A stretch of 64,000 bases of DNA from JAKFWF01 sp963741505 (lineage in GTDB: Bacteria; Pseudomonadota; Alphaproteobacteria; Rhizobiales; Hyphomicrobiaceae): assembly GCA_963741505.1 (NCBI GenBank), contig CAVUIJ010000013.1, positions 186,001 to 250,000 of the forward strand, written 5' to 3'. Position 1 is the first letter of the stretch; every line of letters starts with the position of its first letter. This document shows, one piece after another, positions 42,214-51,600 of the stretch. Under the pieces are notes generated by a model, which worked only from the letters and a program-made list of their open reading frames with translations, was not told the origin of the DNA and searched no databases. The translations under genes were made by a program, and so were the position numbers.

Positions 42214-44894
42214 CTACATCCCTGGCCTACCCGTCTTCTTCTGCCTCCCCCGCCGGCTCTTTTTCTCGGCGTCGGTTGGCACATCGACGGTCTTGATGCG
42301 GCGCGGCGCCGTGTCCTTGGCCAGCGGGATGCTCAAACTCGCGTGCGGGCCCATCTCGTCCAATGTCGGCTTGTGCGGGCCTTTTACCTTCTCGCCGAAT
42401 GAGCCGCCCTTGGTTGCGTCCGACACCTTGGGCGCGCGCGCGGCCGGCATGTTTGCCGCGTCGCCGTACTTGCGCGCGCCCTTGTAGCCGCCGGTGCGCT
42501 CGTCGACGTCCGATTGCCGCGCCAGCGGATCGTCGGCGATGGCGAGCTCGGTCTCGCGCAGCCGCTTGATCTCGTCGCGCAGGCGAGCCGCGGTCTCGAA
42601 CTCGAGGTCGGCGGCCGCATCGCTTCATCCGCTTTTCCATGTCGGCGATGACCGCCGCCAGGTTGTGGCCGACCAGCGGTTCGTTGCGGCCATCGACCAA
42701 CCCGGCATCGACGGTGACGTGATCGGCCTCGTAGATCGAACCCATGATGTCGCCGATGTTCTTCTTGATGCTCTCCGGCGTGATGTTGTTGGCCTTGTTC
42801 CAAGCCGTCTGCTTCTCGCGGCGGCGATCGGTCTCGGCGATGGCGCGTTGCATCGAGCCTGTCACCTGGTCGGCATAGAGGATCACCTTGCCGTCGACGT
42901 TGCGCGCGGCGCGGCCAATGGTCTGGATCAGCGAGGTCTCGGAGCGCAGGAAGCCTTCCTTGTCGGCGTCGAGGATGGCGACCAGCGCGCACTCTGGGAT
43001 GTCGAGACCCTCGCGCAACAGGTTGATGCCGATCAGCACGTCGTAGGCGCCGAGCCTGAGGTCGCGGATGATCTCGATCCGCTCCAGCGTCTCGATGTCC
43101 GAGTGCATGTAGCGCACGCGGATGCCCTGCTCGTGCATGTACTCGGTCAAGTCCTCGGCCATGCGCTTGGTCAGCACCGTGACGAGGGTGCGATAGCCGG
43201 CGCGGGCGACCTGGCGGACCTCGTCGATGAGGTCGTCGACCTGAGTCTTGGCTGAGCGGATTTCCACCGGCGGATCGATCAGCCCGGTCGGCCGGATCAC
43301 TTGCTCGACGAAGGTGCCGCCGGTCTGCTCCAGCTCCCAACCGCCCGGCGTTGCCGAAACGTAGACCGAGGCCGGGCGCATGGCGTCCCATTCCTCGAAC
43401 CTCAGCGGCCGGTTGTCCATGCAGGAGGGCAGCCGGAAGCCGTATTCGGCGAGCGTCGCCTTGCGCCGGTAATCGCCGCGGAACATGCCGCCGATCTGGG
43501 GAATGGTGACGTGGCTCTCGTCGGCGAACACCAGCGCGTTGTCGGGCAGGTATTCGAACAGCGTCGGCGGCGGATCGCCGGGGTTGCGGCCGGTCAGATA
43601 GCGCGAATAGTTCTCGATGCCGGCGCAGGAGCCGGTCGCCTCCATCATCTCCATGTCGAACACGGTGCGCTGCTCGAGCCGCTGCGCCTCGAGCAGCTTG
43701 CCGGCAGCGTAAAGCTCCTCGAGCCGCGCCTTGAGCTCGCTCTTGATCGCCTTGATCGCCTGCTGCAGCGTCGGCTTCGGCGTCACGTAGTGCGAGTTGG
43801 CGTAGATCTTGACGAGCTTGAGGTCGTCGGTCTTGGCGCCGGTCAGCGGGTCGAACTCGATGATGCTCTCGATCTCGTCGCCGAACAGGGAAATGCGCCA
43901 GGCGCGGTCCTCGTAATGGGCCGGGAACACTTCCACCGTGTCGCCTCGGGCGCGGAAGGTGCCGCGCACGAAGTTCTGGTCGTTGCGGCGGAAGTGCAAG
44001 GCGACGAGGTCGGCCAGCAGCTGGTCGCGAGAGAGACGTTCGCCGACCGTCACCGTGAAGGTCATCGCGGTGTAGGTCTCGACTGAGCCGATACCGTAGA
44101 TGCACGACACCGAGGCGACGATGATGACGTCGTCGCGTTCGAGCAGCGCTCGCGTCGCGGCGTGGCGCATGCGGTCGATCTGTTCGTTGATCGAGCTTTC
44201 CTTCTCGATGTAGGTGTCGGTGCGCGGCACGTAGGCTTCCGGCTGGTAGTAGTCGTAGTAGGATACGAAGTACTCGACCGCATTGTCCGGGAAGAAGCTC
44301 TTGAACTCGCCGTAGAGCTGGGCCGCCAGCGTCTTGTTCGGTGCGAGAATGAGCGCCGGACGCTGCGTCTGCTCGATGATGTGGGCGACGGTGAAGGTCT
44401 TGCCCGAGCCGGTGACGCCGAGCAGCACCTGGTTACGCTCATTCGCCCGCACGCCCTCGACCAACTCCTTGATCGCCTGCGGCTGATCGCCTTTCGGCTC
44501 GAACTCGGAGATGATCGTGAACGGAATGCCGCCCTCGGATTTGTCGGGGCGTGGCGGCCGGTGCGGCACGAATTCGGCCGCAGTGCCGGCGACGATCGGA
44601 TGATTGGCGATCAGCGGCTGGCGGGCGAGGATGTCGCGCGCCTTCTGGTCGCGCTCTTCCGGCCGGGTGAGGATCGCGGTCAAGCCCGCCGTGATGCTCT
44701 GGTCCTCGGGGCGAAAGCCGATGTTGCGCAATGCCGGCAGCGACGACGGCCCCGGCGTGTACGACGCCTGGAACGACTCGCCGAGGCCCGGCGTCGAAGC
44801 CGCCGTTTCGGTTGGCGGCGCCTGCGGCTTGCCGGCCTTAGCCCCGCGCGAGGCGCGGCTTGCGCGATCCTGCCGATTTCGGTGATTTTGCCAT
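42214..44894 (-). CDS. uvrB: Excinuclease ABC subunit B (two +1 frameshifts)
   Basis: After correction this is an 892-residue UvrB, the helicase-like damage-verification subunit of nucleotide excision repair. Walker A is NQVLLGVTGSGKTFTVAHI (about 153-171). The beta-hairpin region is EYFVSYYDYYQPEAYVPRTD. Helicase motifs include ADESHVTIPQIGGMFRGDYR, LLREGLDIPECALVAILDAD and QTIGRAARNVDGKVILYAD. The C-terminal UVR domain (AAADLEFETAARLRDEIKRL) is displaced by an insertion near 42622. The N-terminus MAKSPKSAGSRKPR is displaced by an insertion near 44841-44850. A long basic tail follows. The start relies on that second correction and is less certain. Confidence 0.94.
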
Positions 44895-45000
44895 GCAACC
44901 AATATGGCCCGACTCACGCGCGGGTTCAAATGGGGGCCGCAGTCATTCCCACGTTTGCATGTGAGCAGTTTTGTGCTACATCGTAGCCTAGGAGAGCGAC

Positions 45001-45342
45001 ATGCCCAAAGCCTCGACAGTTGCCAAACGCGCGCCGAAGCCGGCGGCCAAGCGGGCGAAGCCGTCAAGTCACCCTGCGCGGCCGATGGGGGCGATCGTGC
45101 GCGCCCGCATCGACAATCGGCTGAAGGCCGAGGCGGAAGTCGTGTTGCAGGCAATCGGCCTCGACACCTCGACCGCATTCCGGCTGATGATGACTCGAAT
45201 CGCCATCGAGAAAGCCCTGCCGTTCGAATTGCACCGGCCCAACCCGGTTACGTTGGCGGCGATCCGCGAACTCCAGGCCGGCAAAGCGCCGAAGTTCGAC
45301 AGCATCGAGGCGCTGATGGCGAACCTCGATGCGGACGATTGA
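45001..45342 (+). CDS. RelB/DinJ-family antitoxin
   Basis: This 113-residue protein carries a RelB/DinJ domain after a long basic N-terminal extension (KRAPKPAAKRAKPSSHPARP). The ribbon-helix-helix is in AIVRARIDNRLKAEAEVVLQ, then AIGLDTSTAFRLMMTRIAIE and KALPFELHRPNPVTLAAIRE, all typical of DinJ. It would bind the YafQ-type toxin encoded next and repress the pair. AGGAGA lies before ATG 45001. It overlaps the toxin gene by 14 bases and is divergent from uvrB, 106 bp away. The Lys/Ala/Pro-rich extension is longer than usual for DinJ. Confidence 0.88.
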   Translation: MPKASTVAKRAPKPAAKRAKPSSHPARPMGAIVRARIDNRLKAEAEVVLQAIGLDTSTAFRLMMTRIAIEKALPFELHRPNPVTLAAIRELQAGKAPKFDSIEALMANLDADD

Positions 45343-45610
45343 ACGCTCGTCACGATTCAAGAAGGACTGGAGGCAGGCGTCGAGAAATCCTCAGTGGCGG
45401 CGCATTGATGGTGTCTTCGCGGAGGCCATGAGGTTGCTGGTCGCCGACCTGCCCTTGCCGGTGAAATTCCGCGATCATCGCCTGACCGGTGCGATGAAGG
45501 GCTTCCGGGAATGCCATTTGCTTCCCGATCTGCTGCTGGTCTACCAACTGCCGGACGCGACCACGCTACGCCTCGTGCGACTTGGCAGCCATGCTGACAT
45601 CTTTGGTTAG
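45329..45610 (+). CDS. YafQ-family mRNA interferase toxin
   Basis: This 93-residue RelE-superfamily RNase cuts ribosome-bound mRNA. FKKDWRQASRNPQWRRIDGV, then VFAEAMRLLVADLPLPVKFRDH gives the family start. The active-site region is HRLTGAMKGFRECHLLPDLL with conserved His and Asp, and LLVYQLPDATTLRLVRLGSH, then ADIFG, completes it. The His of H(L)xPD and the final GSHADIFG match YafQ. The 14-base overlap with the antitoxin gene suggests coupled translation. Confidence 0.9.
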   Translation: MRTIERSSRFKKDWRQASRNPQWRRIDGVFAEAMRLLVADLPLPVKFRDHRLTGAMKGFRECHLLPDLLLVYQLPDATTLRLVRLGSHADIFG

Positions 45611-45763
45611 ATCCATGCCCGTTGTTGCGGCGAATTTGCCGCGCCGCATCGGTCGCCGCCGCTTGCCCTCACGGCTCCCGCCCCCCATAGTGCCGGCCGG
45701 TTGGGCCGGGCCGCTGGAACAGCGTCCGGCCGCAAGAGGAAACAGACGAGCGAGGGATACCCC

Positions 45764-46780
45764 GTGACCATTGATCGCCGCAAACTGCTGACCACCACGG
45801 CCGCCGTCGCGGTCACGTCGCCATTCGTGCTGCGGGTGACGCGCGCGAATGCCGCCGAGTTCACCCTGAAATACGCCAACAACTCGCCGGTGACGCATCC
45901 GCTGGTGATCCGCGCCGGCGAGGCGCTGGAGAAGATCAGACAAGAGACCGACGGCAAGGTCGAGATCCAGATGTTCCCGAACAACCAGTTGGGCTCCGAC
46001 ACCGACATGCTGAGCCAGCTGCGCTCGGGCGCTATCGAGTTCTTCACACTGTCCGGCTTGATCCTGTCGACGCTGGTGCCGGTCGCCTCGATCAACGGCG
46101 TCGGCTTCGCCTGGTCGGGCTACGACAAGGTATGGCCGGCAATGGACGGCGAACTCGGCGCCTTCATCCGCGCCCAGATCGCCAAGGCCGGCCTCGTCGC
46201 CATGGAGAACCAGTGGGACAACGGCTACCGGCAGATGACGTCGAGCACCAAGCCGATCAATGGCCCGGACGACCTCAAGGGCTTCAAGATCCGCGTCCCA
46301 CCGTCGCCGCTGTGGACCTCGATGTTCAAGGCGTTCGACGCGTCGCCGGCCAGCATCAACTTCTCCGAGACCTATTCGGCGTTGCAGACCAAGGTCGTGG
46401 AAGGCCAGGAGAATCCGCTCGCCATCATTCATGCGGCGAAGCTCTACGAAGTGCAGAAGTACCTGTCGAAGACCAACCACATGTGGGACGGCTTCTGGTT
46501 CCTGGCCAACGCCAAGGCCTGGAACGCGATCCCGGAGAACCTGCGCGCCGTCATCGCGAAGAACCTCAACGAAGCCGGCAAGAAGCAGCGCGAGGACATC
46601 TTCGCCCTGAACTCGACGCTGGAAAAGGAGCTGGCCGGCAAAGGCCTCGCCTTCAACACCGTCGATCAGGCGCCGTTCCGCGACAAGCTGTCGTCAGCCG
46701 GGTTCTACAAGGAGTGGAAAGGCAAGTACGGCGACGAAGCCTGGGCACTGCTCGAGAAGTACGCCGGCAAGATCAGCTGA
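45764..46780 (+). CDS. dctP: TRAP transporter substrate-binding protein DctP
   Basis: This 338-residue periplasmic receptor has a Tat-like signal (TIDRRKLLTTTAAVAVTSPF, then VTRANAAEF). The mature core has YANNSPVTHPLVIRAGEALE, FPNNQLGSDTDMLSQLRSGA, GPDDLKGFKIRVPPSPLWTS (with the carboxylate-binding Arg) and FSETYSALQTKVVEGQENPL. I chose a GTG start at 45764 because GAGGG lies upstream and the signal begins there. A fused QM permease gene is 268 bp downstream, past a stem-loop and a repeat. The location before lut and glc genes suggests lactate or glycolate as ligand. Confidence 0.94.
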   Translation: MTIDRRKLLTTTAAVAVTSPFVLRVTRANAAEFTLKYANNSPVTHPLVIRAGEALEKIRQETDGKVEIQMFPNNQLGSDTDMLSQLRSGAIEFFTLSGLILSTLVPVASINGVGFAWSGYDKVWPAMDGELGAFIRAQIAKAGLVAMENQWDNGYRQMTSSTKPINGPDDLKGFKIRVPPSPLWTSMFKAFDASPASINFSETYSALQTKVVEGQENPLAIIHAAKLYEVQKYLSKTNHMWDGFWFLANAKAWNAIPENLRAVIAKNLNEAGKKQREDIFALNSTLEKELAGKGLAFNTVDQAPFRDKLSSAGFYKEWKGKYGDEAWALLEKYAGKIS

Positions 46781-46803
46781 TCGCGCTTTGGTCTCTGAGC
46801 GCC

Positions 46804-46837
46804 ATGAATAGGCGGAGCCTCGGCTCCGCCTATTCAT
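46804..46837 (+). terminator. Perfect stem-loop downstream of dctP
   Basis: ATGAATAGGCGGAGCC (46804-46819) is followed two bases later by its exact inverse GGCTCCGCCTATTCAT (46822-46837). No T run follows. It may partly stop or stabilise dctP mRNA, giving more receptor than permease, as is usual for such transporters. Confidence 0.6.
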
Positions 46838-46842
46838 CAAGC

Positions 46843-46983
46843 ACCGTCATCCCCGCGAAGGCGGGGATCCACCCAAGCAACTGACCCCTCCATTCGTTGA
46901 TCGAAGCACCGCATCCAACCCGGCTCTAATACTGTGCGCAGCTATCGGCCAGAGTGGACCCCCGCCTTCGCGGGGGTGACGGT
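46843..46983. repeat. GTCATCCCCGCG-family repeat
   Basis: It begins CGTCATCCCCGCGAAGGCGG and ends CCCGCCTTCGCGGGGGTGAC, so the ends are inverted. A related element is at 40709-40870. It sits between dctP and dctQM. Confidence 0.8.
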
Positions 46984-47048
46984 GGTTGGGAGGTGGCGTG
47001 GAGCCACCTCTACCGGGTGATGATTGCTGAACGCCCCGAGGGCACCTT

Positions 47049-48950
47049 ATGCACGTTGAGACTGTCAGCACGACAACGGTGGCGGCGAGCTCCCTCACGG
47101 GGCGCATCGAGAATTCGATCGGCAGGTTCGCCGAGTATGCTGCCGGCATCCTGGTGCTGGTCGAGACCGCGATCCTGTTCGCCGGCGTGGTGTCGCGCTA
47201 CGTGATCCATCGGCCGTTCACCTGGTCGGACGAGCTGGCCTCGATCTTGTTCCTGTGGCTGGCGATGCTCGGCGCCGTGGTCGCCTATCGCCGCTCCGAG
47301 CACATGCGGATGTCGGCGCTGGTCGATGGCGCCAGCCCGCGCACCAAGGCGATCATGAATGCGCTGGCGCTGGTCGCCGGTTTAGCCTTTCTGACGCTGG
47401 TGATGGGGCCGGCGCTCGAATACGCATACGACGAGCTTATGATCGTGACGCCGGCGCTCGAGATCCCGAACATCTGGCGGGCGGCGGCGTTGCCGGTGGG
47501 CTTCGCGCTGATGATCGTTCTCGGGCTGCTCAGGATCGGGCGGACCGCGCCGCTGAAAGACTGCCTGATCGCGGCGGCGATCGTGATCGTGCTCGCTATC
47601 GCGCTCTATTTTTCGAAGCCGGCGCTGATGGCGATGGGCAACTACCGCTTGATCGTGTTCTTCGTCATCCTGGTCGGTGCGGCGGTGCTCGGCGGCGTGC
47701 CGATCGCCTTCGCCTTCGGCCTTGGCACATTCGCCCATCTGGCGCTCACCACCCGTTCGCCGCTGACGATCGTGGTCTCCCGCATGGACGAGGGCATGAG
47801 CCACATCATCCTGCTGTCGGTGCCGCTGTTCGTGTTCTTCGGCCTGCTGATCGAGATCACCGGCATGGCGCGCGGCATGGTCGATTTCCTGGCGAGTTTG
47901 ATCGGCCACTTGCGCGGCGGCCTGCGCTACGTGCTGCTCGGCGCGATGTATCTCGTCTCCGGCATTTCCGGCTCGAAGGCCGCCGACATGGCAGCTGTCG
48001 CACCGGTGCTGTTCCCGGAGATGAAGAAGCGCGGCGCCAAGGGCGGCGATCTCGTCGCCTTGCTGTCGGCGTCGGGCGCAATGAGCGAGACCATTCCGCC
48101 GTCGCTGGTGCTGATAACCATCGGCTCGGTGTGCAACGTGTCGATCGCCGCCCTCTTCACCGGCGGTCTGCTGCCGGCGCTGGTATTGGCGCTGGCGCTA
48201 TGCGTCGTGGTGTGGTGGCGTTCGCGGACTGAGGACCTGACCGGCGTCACCAGAGCACCGCTGAAGGTGATCGGTCTCACGGCGCTGATCGCGGCGCCCG
48301 GAATTGCGCTGCCGTTCCTCATTCGCGCGGCGGTGGTCGAGGGCGTCGCCACCGCGACCGAGGTGTCGACCATCGGCATCGCCTATACGATCTTCATCGG
48401 AGCGGCTTACTGGCTGCTGCGGCGGTCGTCGCCGGCGGCGGAGAGGCGTCTCGATCCGGTCCGCTGGGACCGCATGTGGCAGGTGCTGGTCGATACCGCC
48501 GCGTTGTCCGGCGCGATCCTGCTGATCATCGGTGCGGCGACCGCGATGGCCTGGGCGTTGACGCAGTCGGGCTTCAGCCGCGAGCTCGCCGCGGCGATGT
48601 CCAGGCTGCCGGGCGGCGCTGCGGGCTTCATGGCGGTGTCACTCATAGCATTCGTCATCCTCGGCAGCGTGCTCGAGGGCATTCCGGCGATCGTGCTGTT
48701 CGGGCCGCTGCTGTTCCCGATCGCGCGCCAGCTCGGCATCCACGACGTGCACTACGCGATGGTCGTGATCCTGGCGATGGGCGTCGGCCTGTTCGCGCCG
48801 CCATTCGGCGTCGGCTACTACGCGGCGTGCGCCATCGGCCGCGTCGATCCCTCGGAAGGCATCCGGCCGATCTGGCCTTACCTCATCGCGCTGATCATCG
48901 GCACCATCATCGTTGCCGCCGTGCCCTGGATCTCGATCGGATTCTTGTGA
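47049..48950 (+). CDS. Fused TRAP transporter permease DctQM
   Basis: This 633-residue membrane protein joins the small (Q) and large (M) TRAP subunits. Residues about 25-180 are DctQ-like with FTWSDELASILFLWLAMLGA, the Q signature. From about 215 it is DctM-like: LLSVPLFVFFGLLIEITGMA, MYLVSGISGSKAADMAAVAP, SETIPPSLVLITIGSVCN, IGAATAMAWALTQSGFS, and GVGLFAPPFGVGYYAACAIG. The two helices around residues 180-215 form the linker. It pairs with the DctP at 45764. The lut genes converge on it from the other side. Confidence 0.93.
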   Translation: MHVETVSTTTVAASSLTGRIENSIGRFAEYAAGILVLVETAILFAGVVSRYVIHRPFTWSDELASILFLWLAMLGAVVAYRRSEHMRMSALVDGASPRTKAIMNALALVAGLAFLTLVMGPALEYAYDELMIVTPALEIPNIWRAAALPVGFALMIVLGLLRIGRTAPLKDCLIAAAIVIVLAIALYFSKPALMAMGNYRLIVFFVILVGAAVLGGVPIAFAFGLGTFAHLALTTRSPLTIVVSRMDEGMSHIILLSVPLFVFFGLLIEITGMARGMVDFLASLIGHLRGGLRYVLLGAMYLVSGISGSKAADMAAVAPVLFPEMKKRGAKGGDLVALLSASGAMSETIPPSLVLITIGSVCNVSIAALFTGGLLPALVLALALCVVVWWRSRTEDLTGVTRAPLKVIGLTALIAAPGIALPFLIRAAVVEGVATATEVSTIGIAYTIFIGAAYWLLRRSSPAAERRLDPVRWDRMWQVLVDTAALSGAILLIIGAATAMAWALTQSGFSRELAAAMSRLPGGAAGFMAVSLIAFVILGSVLEGIPAIVLFGPLLFPIARQLGIHDVHYAMVVILAMGVGLFAPPFGVGYYAACAIGRVDPSEGIRPIWPYLIALIIGTIIVAAVPWISIGFL

Positions 48951-48975
48951 GGGGCGGGGGCGTGCGCAGGCCGAA

Positions 48976-49254
48976 TTATTTCGCCACTCGAATGAAAAAC
49001 GACAATGCGAACATAACCGATAACAATACGAAGATCTGAAAGGTCAAATATACCCTCGCATCAAATAGACTTCCCCTGAATTCAGGCGGGCAAATTTTCG
49101 GAGGGCGACGCCAGTTCTGGAAAAGCAACCAAAAACACTCGCCGAGATCCGGCGCGCCAGGACGCTTCGACAATGCAAGAGCGGCTCGTCGAACCAGCAT
49201 CAAATATGCTGCGAGAGCAAGCAGCGCCCAAATCAGATGCAAATCCAAAGGCAT
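48976..49254 (-). CDS. Small membrane protein, function unknown
   Basis: This 92-residue protein has an N-terminal helix (LHLIWALLALAAYLMLV) and a C-terminal helix (VYLTFQIFVLLSVMFALSFF) joined by a polar middle with ECFWLLFQNWRRPPKICPPE. I recognise no family. The stretch has a lower GC content and fewer of the codons typical for neighbouring genes, so recent gain is possible. It lies between the fused TRAP gene and lutC. Confidence 0.5.
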   Translation of the reverse strand: MPLDLHLIWALLALAAYLMLVRRAALALSKRPGAPDLGECFWLLFQNWRRPPKICPPEFRGSLFDARVYLTFQIFVLLSVMFALSFFIRVAK

Positions 49255-49303
49255 GGTTCTGGCATCACATTGAAACTAAGATCGTATTAGTTGAGAGCTT
49301 GTC

Positions 49304-49981
49304 TCACCCCTTGACCAGCACCACGCACATGCGGCGGGGGCCGTGCGCGCCGGTGACGAGTTGGCCGCCGATATCAGCGGTCCGCGATGGGCCGGAGATC
49401 ATGTTGACGGTGCGCGGCATGGTGCGGTCGCCGAAGCGGGCGCGAATCTTGTTCCAGGCGTCCTCGTAGGGGCCGACGATGTCCTTCTCCTCGACCACGA
49501 CGATGTGGGTCTCGGGCAGGAAGTTGATGGTCACCGGGTTGTCGGCGCCGGAGGCCAGCATCAAGGTTCCGGTTTCGGCGATCGCGGCGGTGGCGTGGGA
49601 GAGGCCGACCTCGTCGGTCGGCTGCGCCCGCCCTTTGCTGCGCTCGAGCGTCGGTTCCTTCGCCCACGGCAGGCTCGCGAGATAGGCATCGTCGCCGACT
49701 GCGAGCCGGGCCGGCAAATTGTTCTGCCGCAGGTAGTCGGCGATCAGCGACGGCACGTCGGCGGTGGTGGCGGCTTCGAGCACGGTCGCCGACTGGCCGG
49801 TCAAGTGCTGCTTCAGCAGCACCAGATGCTCGGCTGGCGACTTGCCGGCGACGCGGGCGGGCGTCGGATGGCGCAACCGGTCGGCGATGTGGCCGTCGAC
49901 GACTTTACGGCGCGCCGCGTCGTCGCTCCTGGCATTGAGGCCCTTGGCGATCTTGCCGAAAATGGTATTGCGATTGGTCAT
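49304..49981 (-). CDS. lutC: L-lactate utilisation protein LutC
   Basis: This 225-residue protein (LUD domain, YkgG/YvbY family) is the third part of the LutABC complex that oxidises L-lactate to pyruvate. Landmarks are PSLIADYLRQNNLPARLAVG, then GLSHATAAIAETGTLMLASG (ligand loop), NFLPETHIVVVEEKDIVGPY, and NMISGPSRTADIGGQLVTGA with the end HGPRRMCVVLVKG. The ATG at 49981 overlaps the lutB stop by four bases, so the two are coupled. Confidence 0.92.
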   Translation of the reverse strand: MTNRNTIFGKIAKGLNARSDDAARRKVVDGHIADRLRHPTPARVAGKSPAEHLVLLKQHLTGQSATVLEAATTADVPSLIADYLRQNNLPARLAVGDDAYLASLPWAKEPTLERSKGRAQPTDEVGLSHATAAIAETGTLMLASGADNPVTINFLPETHIVVVEEKDIVGPYEDAWNKIRARFGDRTMPRTVNMISGPSRTADIGGQLVTGAHGPRRMCVVLVKG

Positions 49982-51426
49982 TGCAGGCGCCCCTGATGGC
50001 GATCGAGCCCGGCCTGTTGCTCGGCCCACAATTGCTGGAAAGTGCGCCCCTGCGGCGCCGGCAAATCGCGATGCTTGGTCCAGCCACCGGCAAAGGGGAG
50101 ATGCTTGAACGAGCCACGCATTCGGCCCATAGCGCTCATCATGGCGATGCCGAGTCTCGCCGCCATGTGATAGAGCCGCGGCCTTTTCGCGAACCAGGCC
50201 CAGGTCATCAAGCCAATGCGATAGCCCTTCGGTACATTGCCGAGGTCGAATTCGGTCTCCCGGTGCAGCCGCATCAGCTTCGGCAGCGGGATCTTCATTG
50301 GGCACACGCTCTCGCACTTGCCGCAAAAGGTCGAGGCGTTGGGCAAATTGCCGGCGGCTTTGACCCCGATCAGCGAAGGTGTCAGCACAGCGCCGATCGG
50401 GCCGGGATAGACCCAGCCGTAGGCATGGCCGCCGATGGCGTTGTAGACCGGGCAGTGGTTCATGCAGGCGCCGCAGCGGATGCAGCGCAGCACCTCGCGC
50501 ATCTCGGTCGCAAGCAGTTCCGAGCGGCCGTTGTCGAGCAGGACGACGTGATAGTTCTGCGGCCCGTCCGGGTCGCCGGGCCGGCGCACGCCGGTCGAGA
50601 ACGTGCAATAGGTCGAGAATTCCTGGCCCGTTGCGGAGCGCGCCAGCAGCCGCAGCAGCGAACTCACGTCCTCCAGCGTCGGGATCACCTTGTCGATCGA
50701 GGCGATGACGACGTGGGTCTTGGCCAAGCTCTGCGTCAGGTCGCCGTTGCCCTCATTCGTCACGATGATCGACGAGCCGGTCTCGGCGATCAGGAAGTTG
50801 GCGCCGGTGATGCCGACATCCGCTGCGACGAATTTCTCGCGTAGGATCTGGCGCGCCTCGTTGACGAGCTGCGCCGGCTCGACCAGCACGCGGTCCTTCG
50901 GCAAATGCGTGTGCAGCCGCCGGAAGTCCTTCTCGACCTGCTCCTGGGTGAGGTGGATGGCCGGCGCGATGATATGGCTCGGCGTTTCCTTGCGGATCTG
51001 CACCAGGTACTCGCCGAGGTCGGTCTCGACCACCTCCATGCCCTTGCCCTCGAGATGGGCGTTGAGGCCGATCTCTTCCGAGATCATAGACTTGCCCTTG
51101 GTGACGATCTTCGCATCGGCGTCGCGGCAGATCTTCTCGATGATTTCCCGGGCGTCGGCGGCGGTCGGCGCCCAATGCACTTGCGCCCCGGCGGCGATCG
51201 CCTTGCGCTCGTATTCGGCGAGATAGAGGTCGAGGTGGGCCAGCGTGTGATCGCGGATGTCGCGGCCGACGTCGCGCAAGTCTTCGAACTCGGGCAGCTT
51301 GTCGCGCGCCGCGGTGCGTTGTGCTACGAGCCCGCCGGGCAGGCCGGAGAGTGCCTTCTGCAGCTGCGCGTCATCAAGCGCTTCGCGGGCGTTGGCCTTG
51401 AATTCGCGCGTCTTGATCTCGACCAT
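49978..51426 (-). CDS. lutB: L-lactate utilisation iron-sulfur protein LutB
   Basis: This 482-residue protein (LldF/YkgF) carries the Fe-S centres of the lactate oxidase. The N-terminal LUD domain has AKIVTKGKSMISEEIGLNAH and ADVGITGANFLIAETGSSII, then VTNEGNGDL. Two ferredoxin motifs follow: EVLRCIRCGACMNHCPVYNA and ASTFCGKCESVCPMKIPLPK. The C-terminal domain is the usual DUF3390-like tail. A GGAG site precedes ATG 51426. lutA lies upstream, with a palindromic repeat in the gap, and lutC overlaps downstream. Confidence 0.95.
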   Translation of the reverse strand: MVEIKTREFKANAREALDDAQLQKALSGLPGGLVAQRTAARDKLPEFEDLRDVGRDIRDHTLAHLDLYLAEYERKAIAAGAQVHWAPTAADAREIIEKICRDADAKIVTKGKSMISEEIGLNAHLEGKGMEVVETDLGEYLVQIRKETPSHIIAPAIHLTQEQVEKDFRRLHTHLPKDRVLVEPAQLVNEARQILREKFVAADVGITGANFLIAETGSSIIVTNEGNGDLTQSLAKTHVVIASIDKVIPTLEDVSSLLRLLARSATGQEFSTYCTFSTGVRRPGDPDGPQNYHVVLLDNGRSELLATEMREVLRCIRCGACMNHCPVYNAIGGHAYGWVYPGPIGAVLTPSLIGVKAAGNLPNASTFCGKCESVCPMKIPLPKLMRLHRETEFDLGNVPKGYRIGLMTWAWFAKRPRLYHMAARLGIAMMSAMGRMRGSFKHLPFAGGWTKHRDLPAPQGRTFQQLWAEQQAGLDRHQGRLQ

Positions 51427-51452
51427 GCCAGGCTCCTGAGCGGTGAACTGAC

Positions 51453-51594
51453 TTCCCCTCTCCCCGTTTTGACGGGGAGAGGACAGAGGCCGGCCCGTCT
51501 TGGCCGGCCGAGGGTGAGGGGCGGCCGCTGGCTCCGAGCCCGTTGCCGCCCCTCACCCTGGCCCTCTCCCCCTAACGGGACGGGGAGTGGGGAT
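51453..51594. repeat. CTCTCCCC-family palindromic repeat between lutA and lutB
   Basis: Ends CCCCTCTCCCCGTTTTGACG and AACGGGACGGGGAGTGGGGA are inverted relatives, and GGCCGGCCCGTCTTGGCCGG forms an inner hairpin. It is the same family as the in-frame element at 5255-5446. It fills nearly all of the 174-bp lutA-lutB gap and could affect relative expression inside the operon. Confidence 0.82.
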
Positions 51595-51600
51595 GAGCGC

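Noticed and set aside
43301..44086. 261-codon open frame antisense to uvrB
   Set aside because: Fully covered by conserved UvrB helicase motifs on the other strand.
2370..44894. Programmed +1 frameshifting as the cause of the many frame breaks
   Set aside because: The sites share no slippery sequence or stop-codon context and affect unrelated housekeeping and catabolic genes, so read error is more likely.
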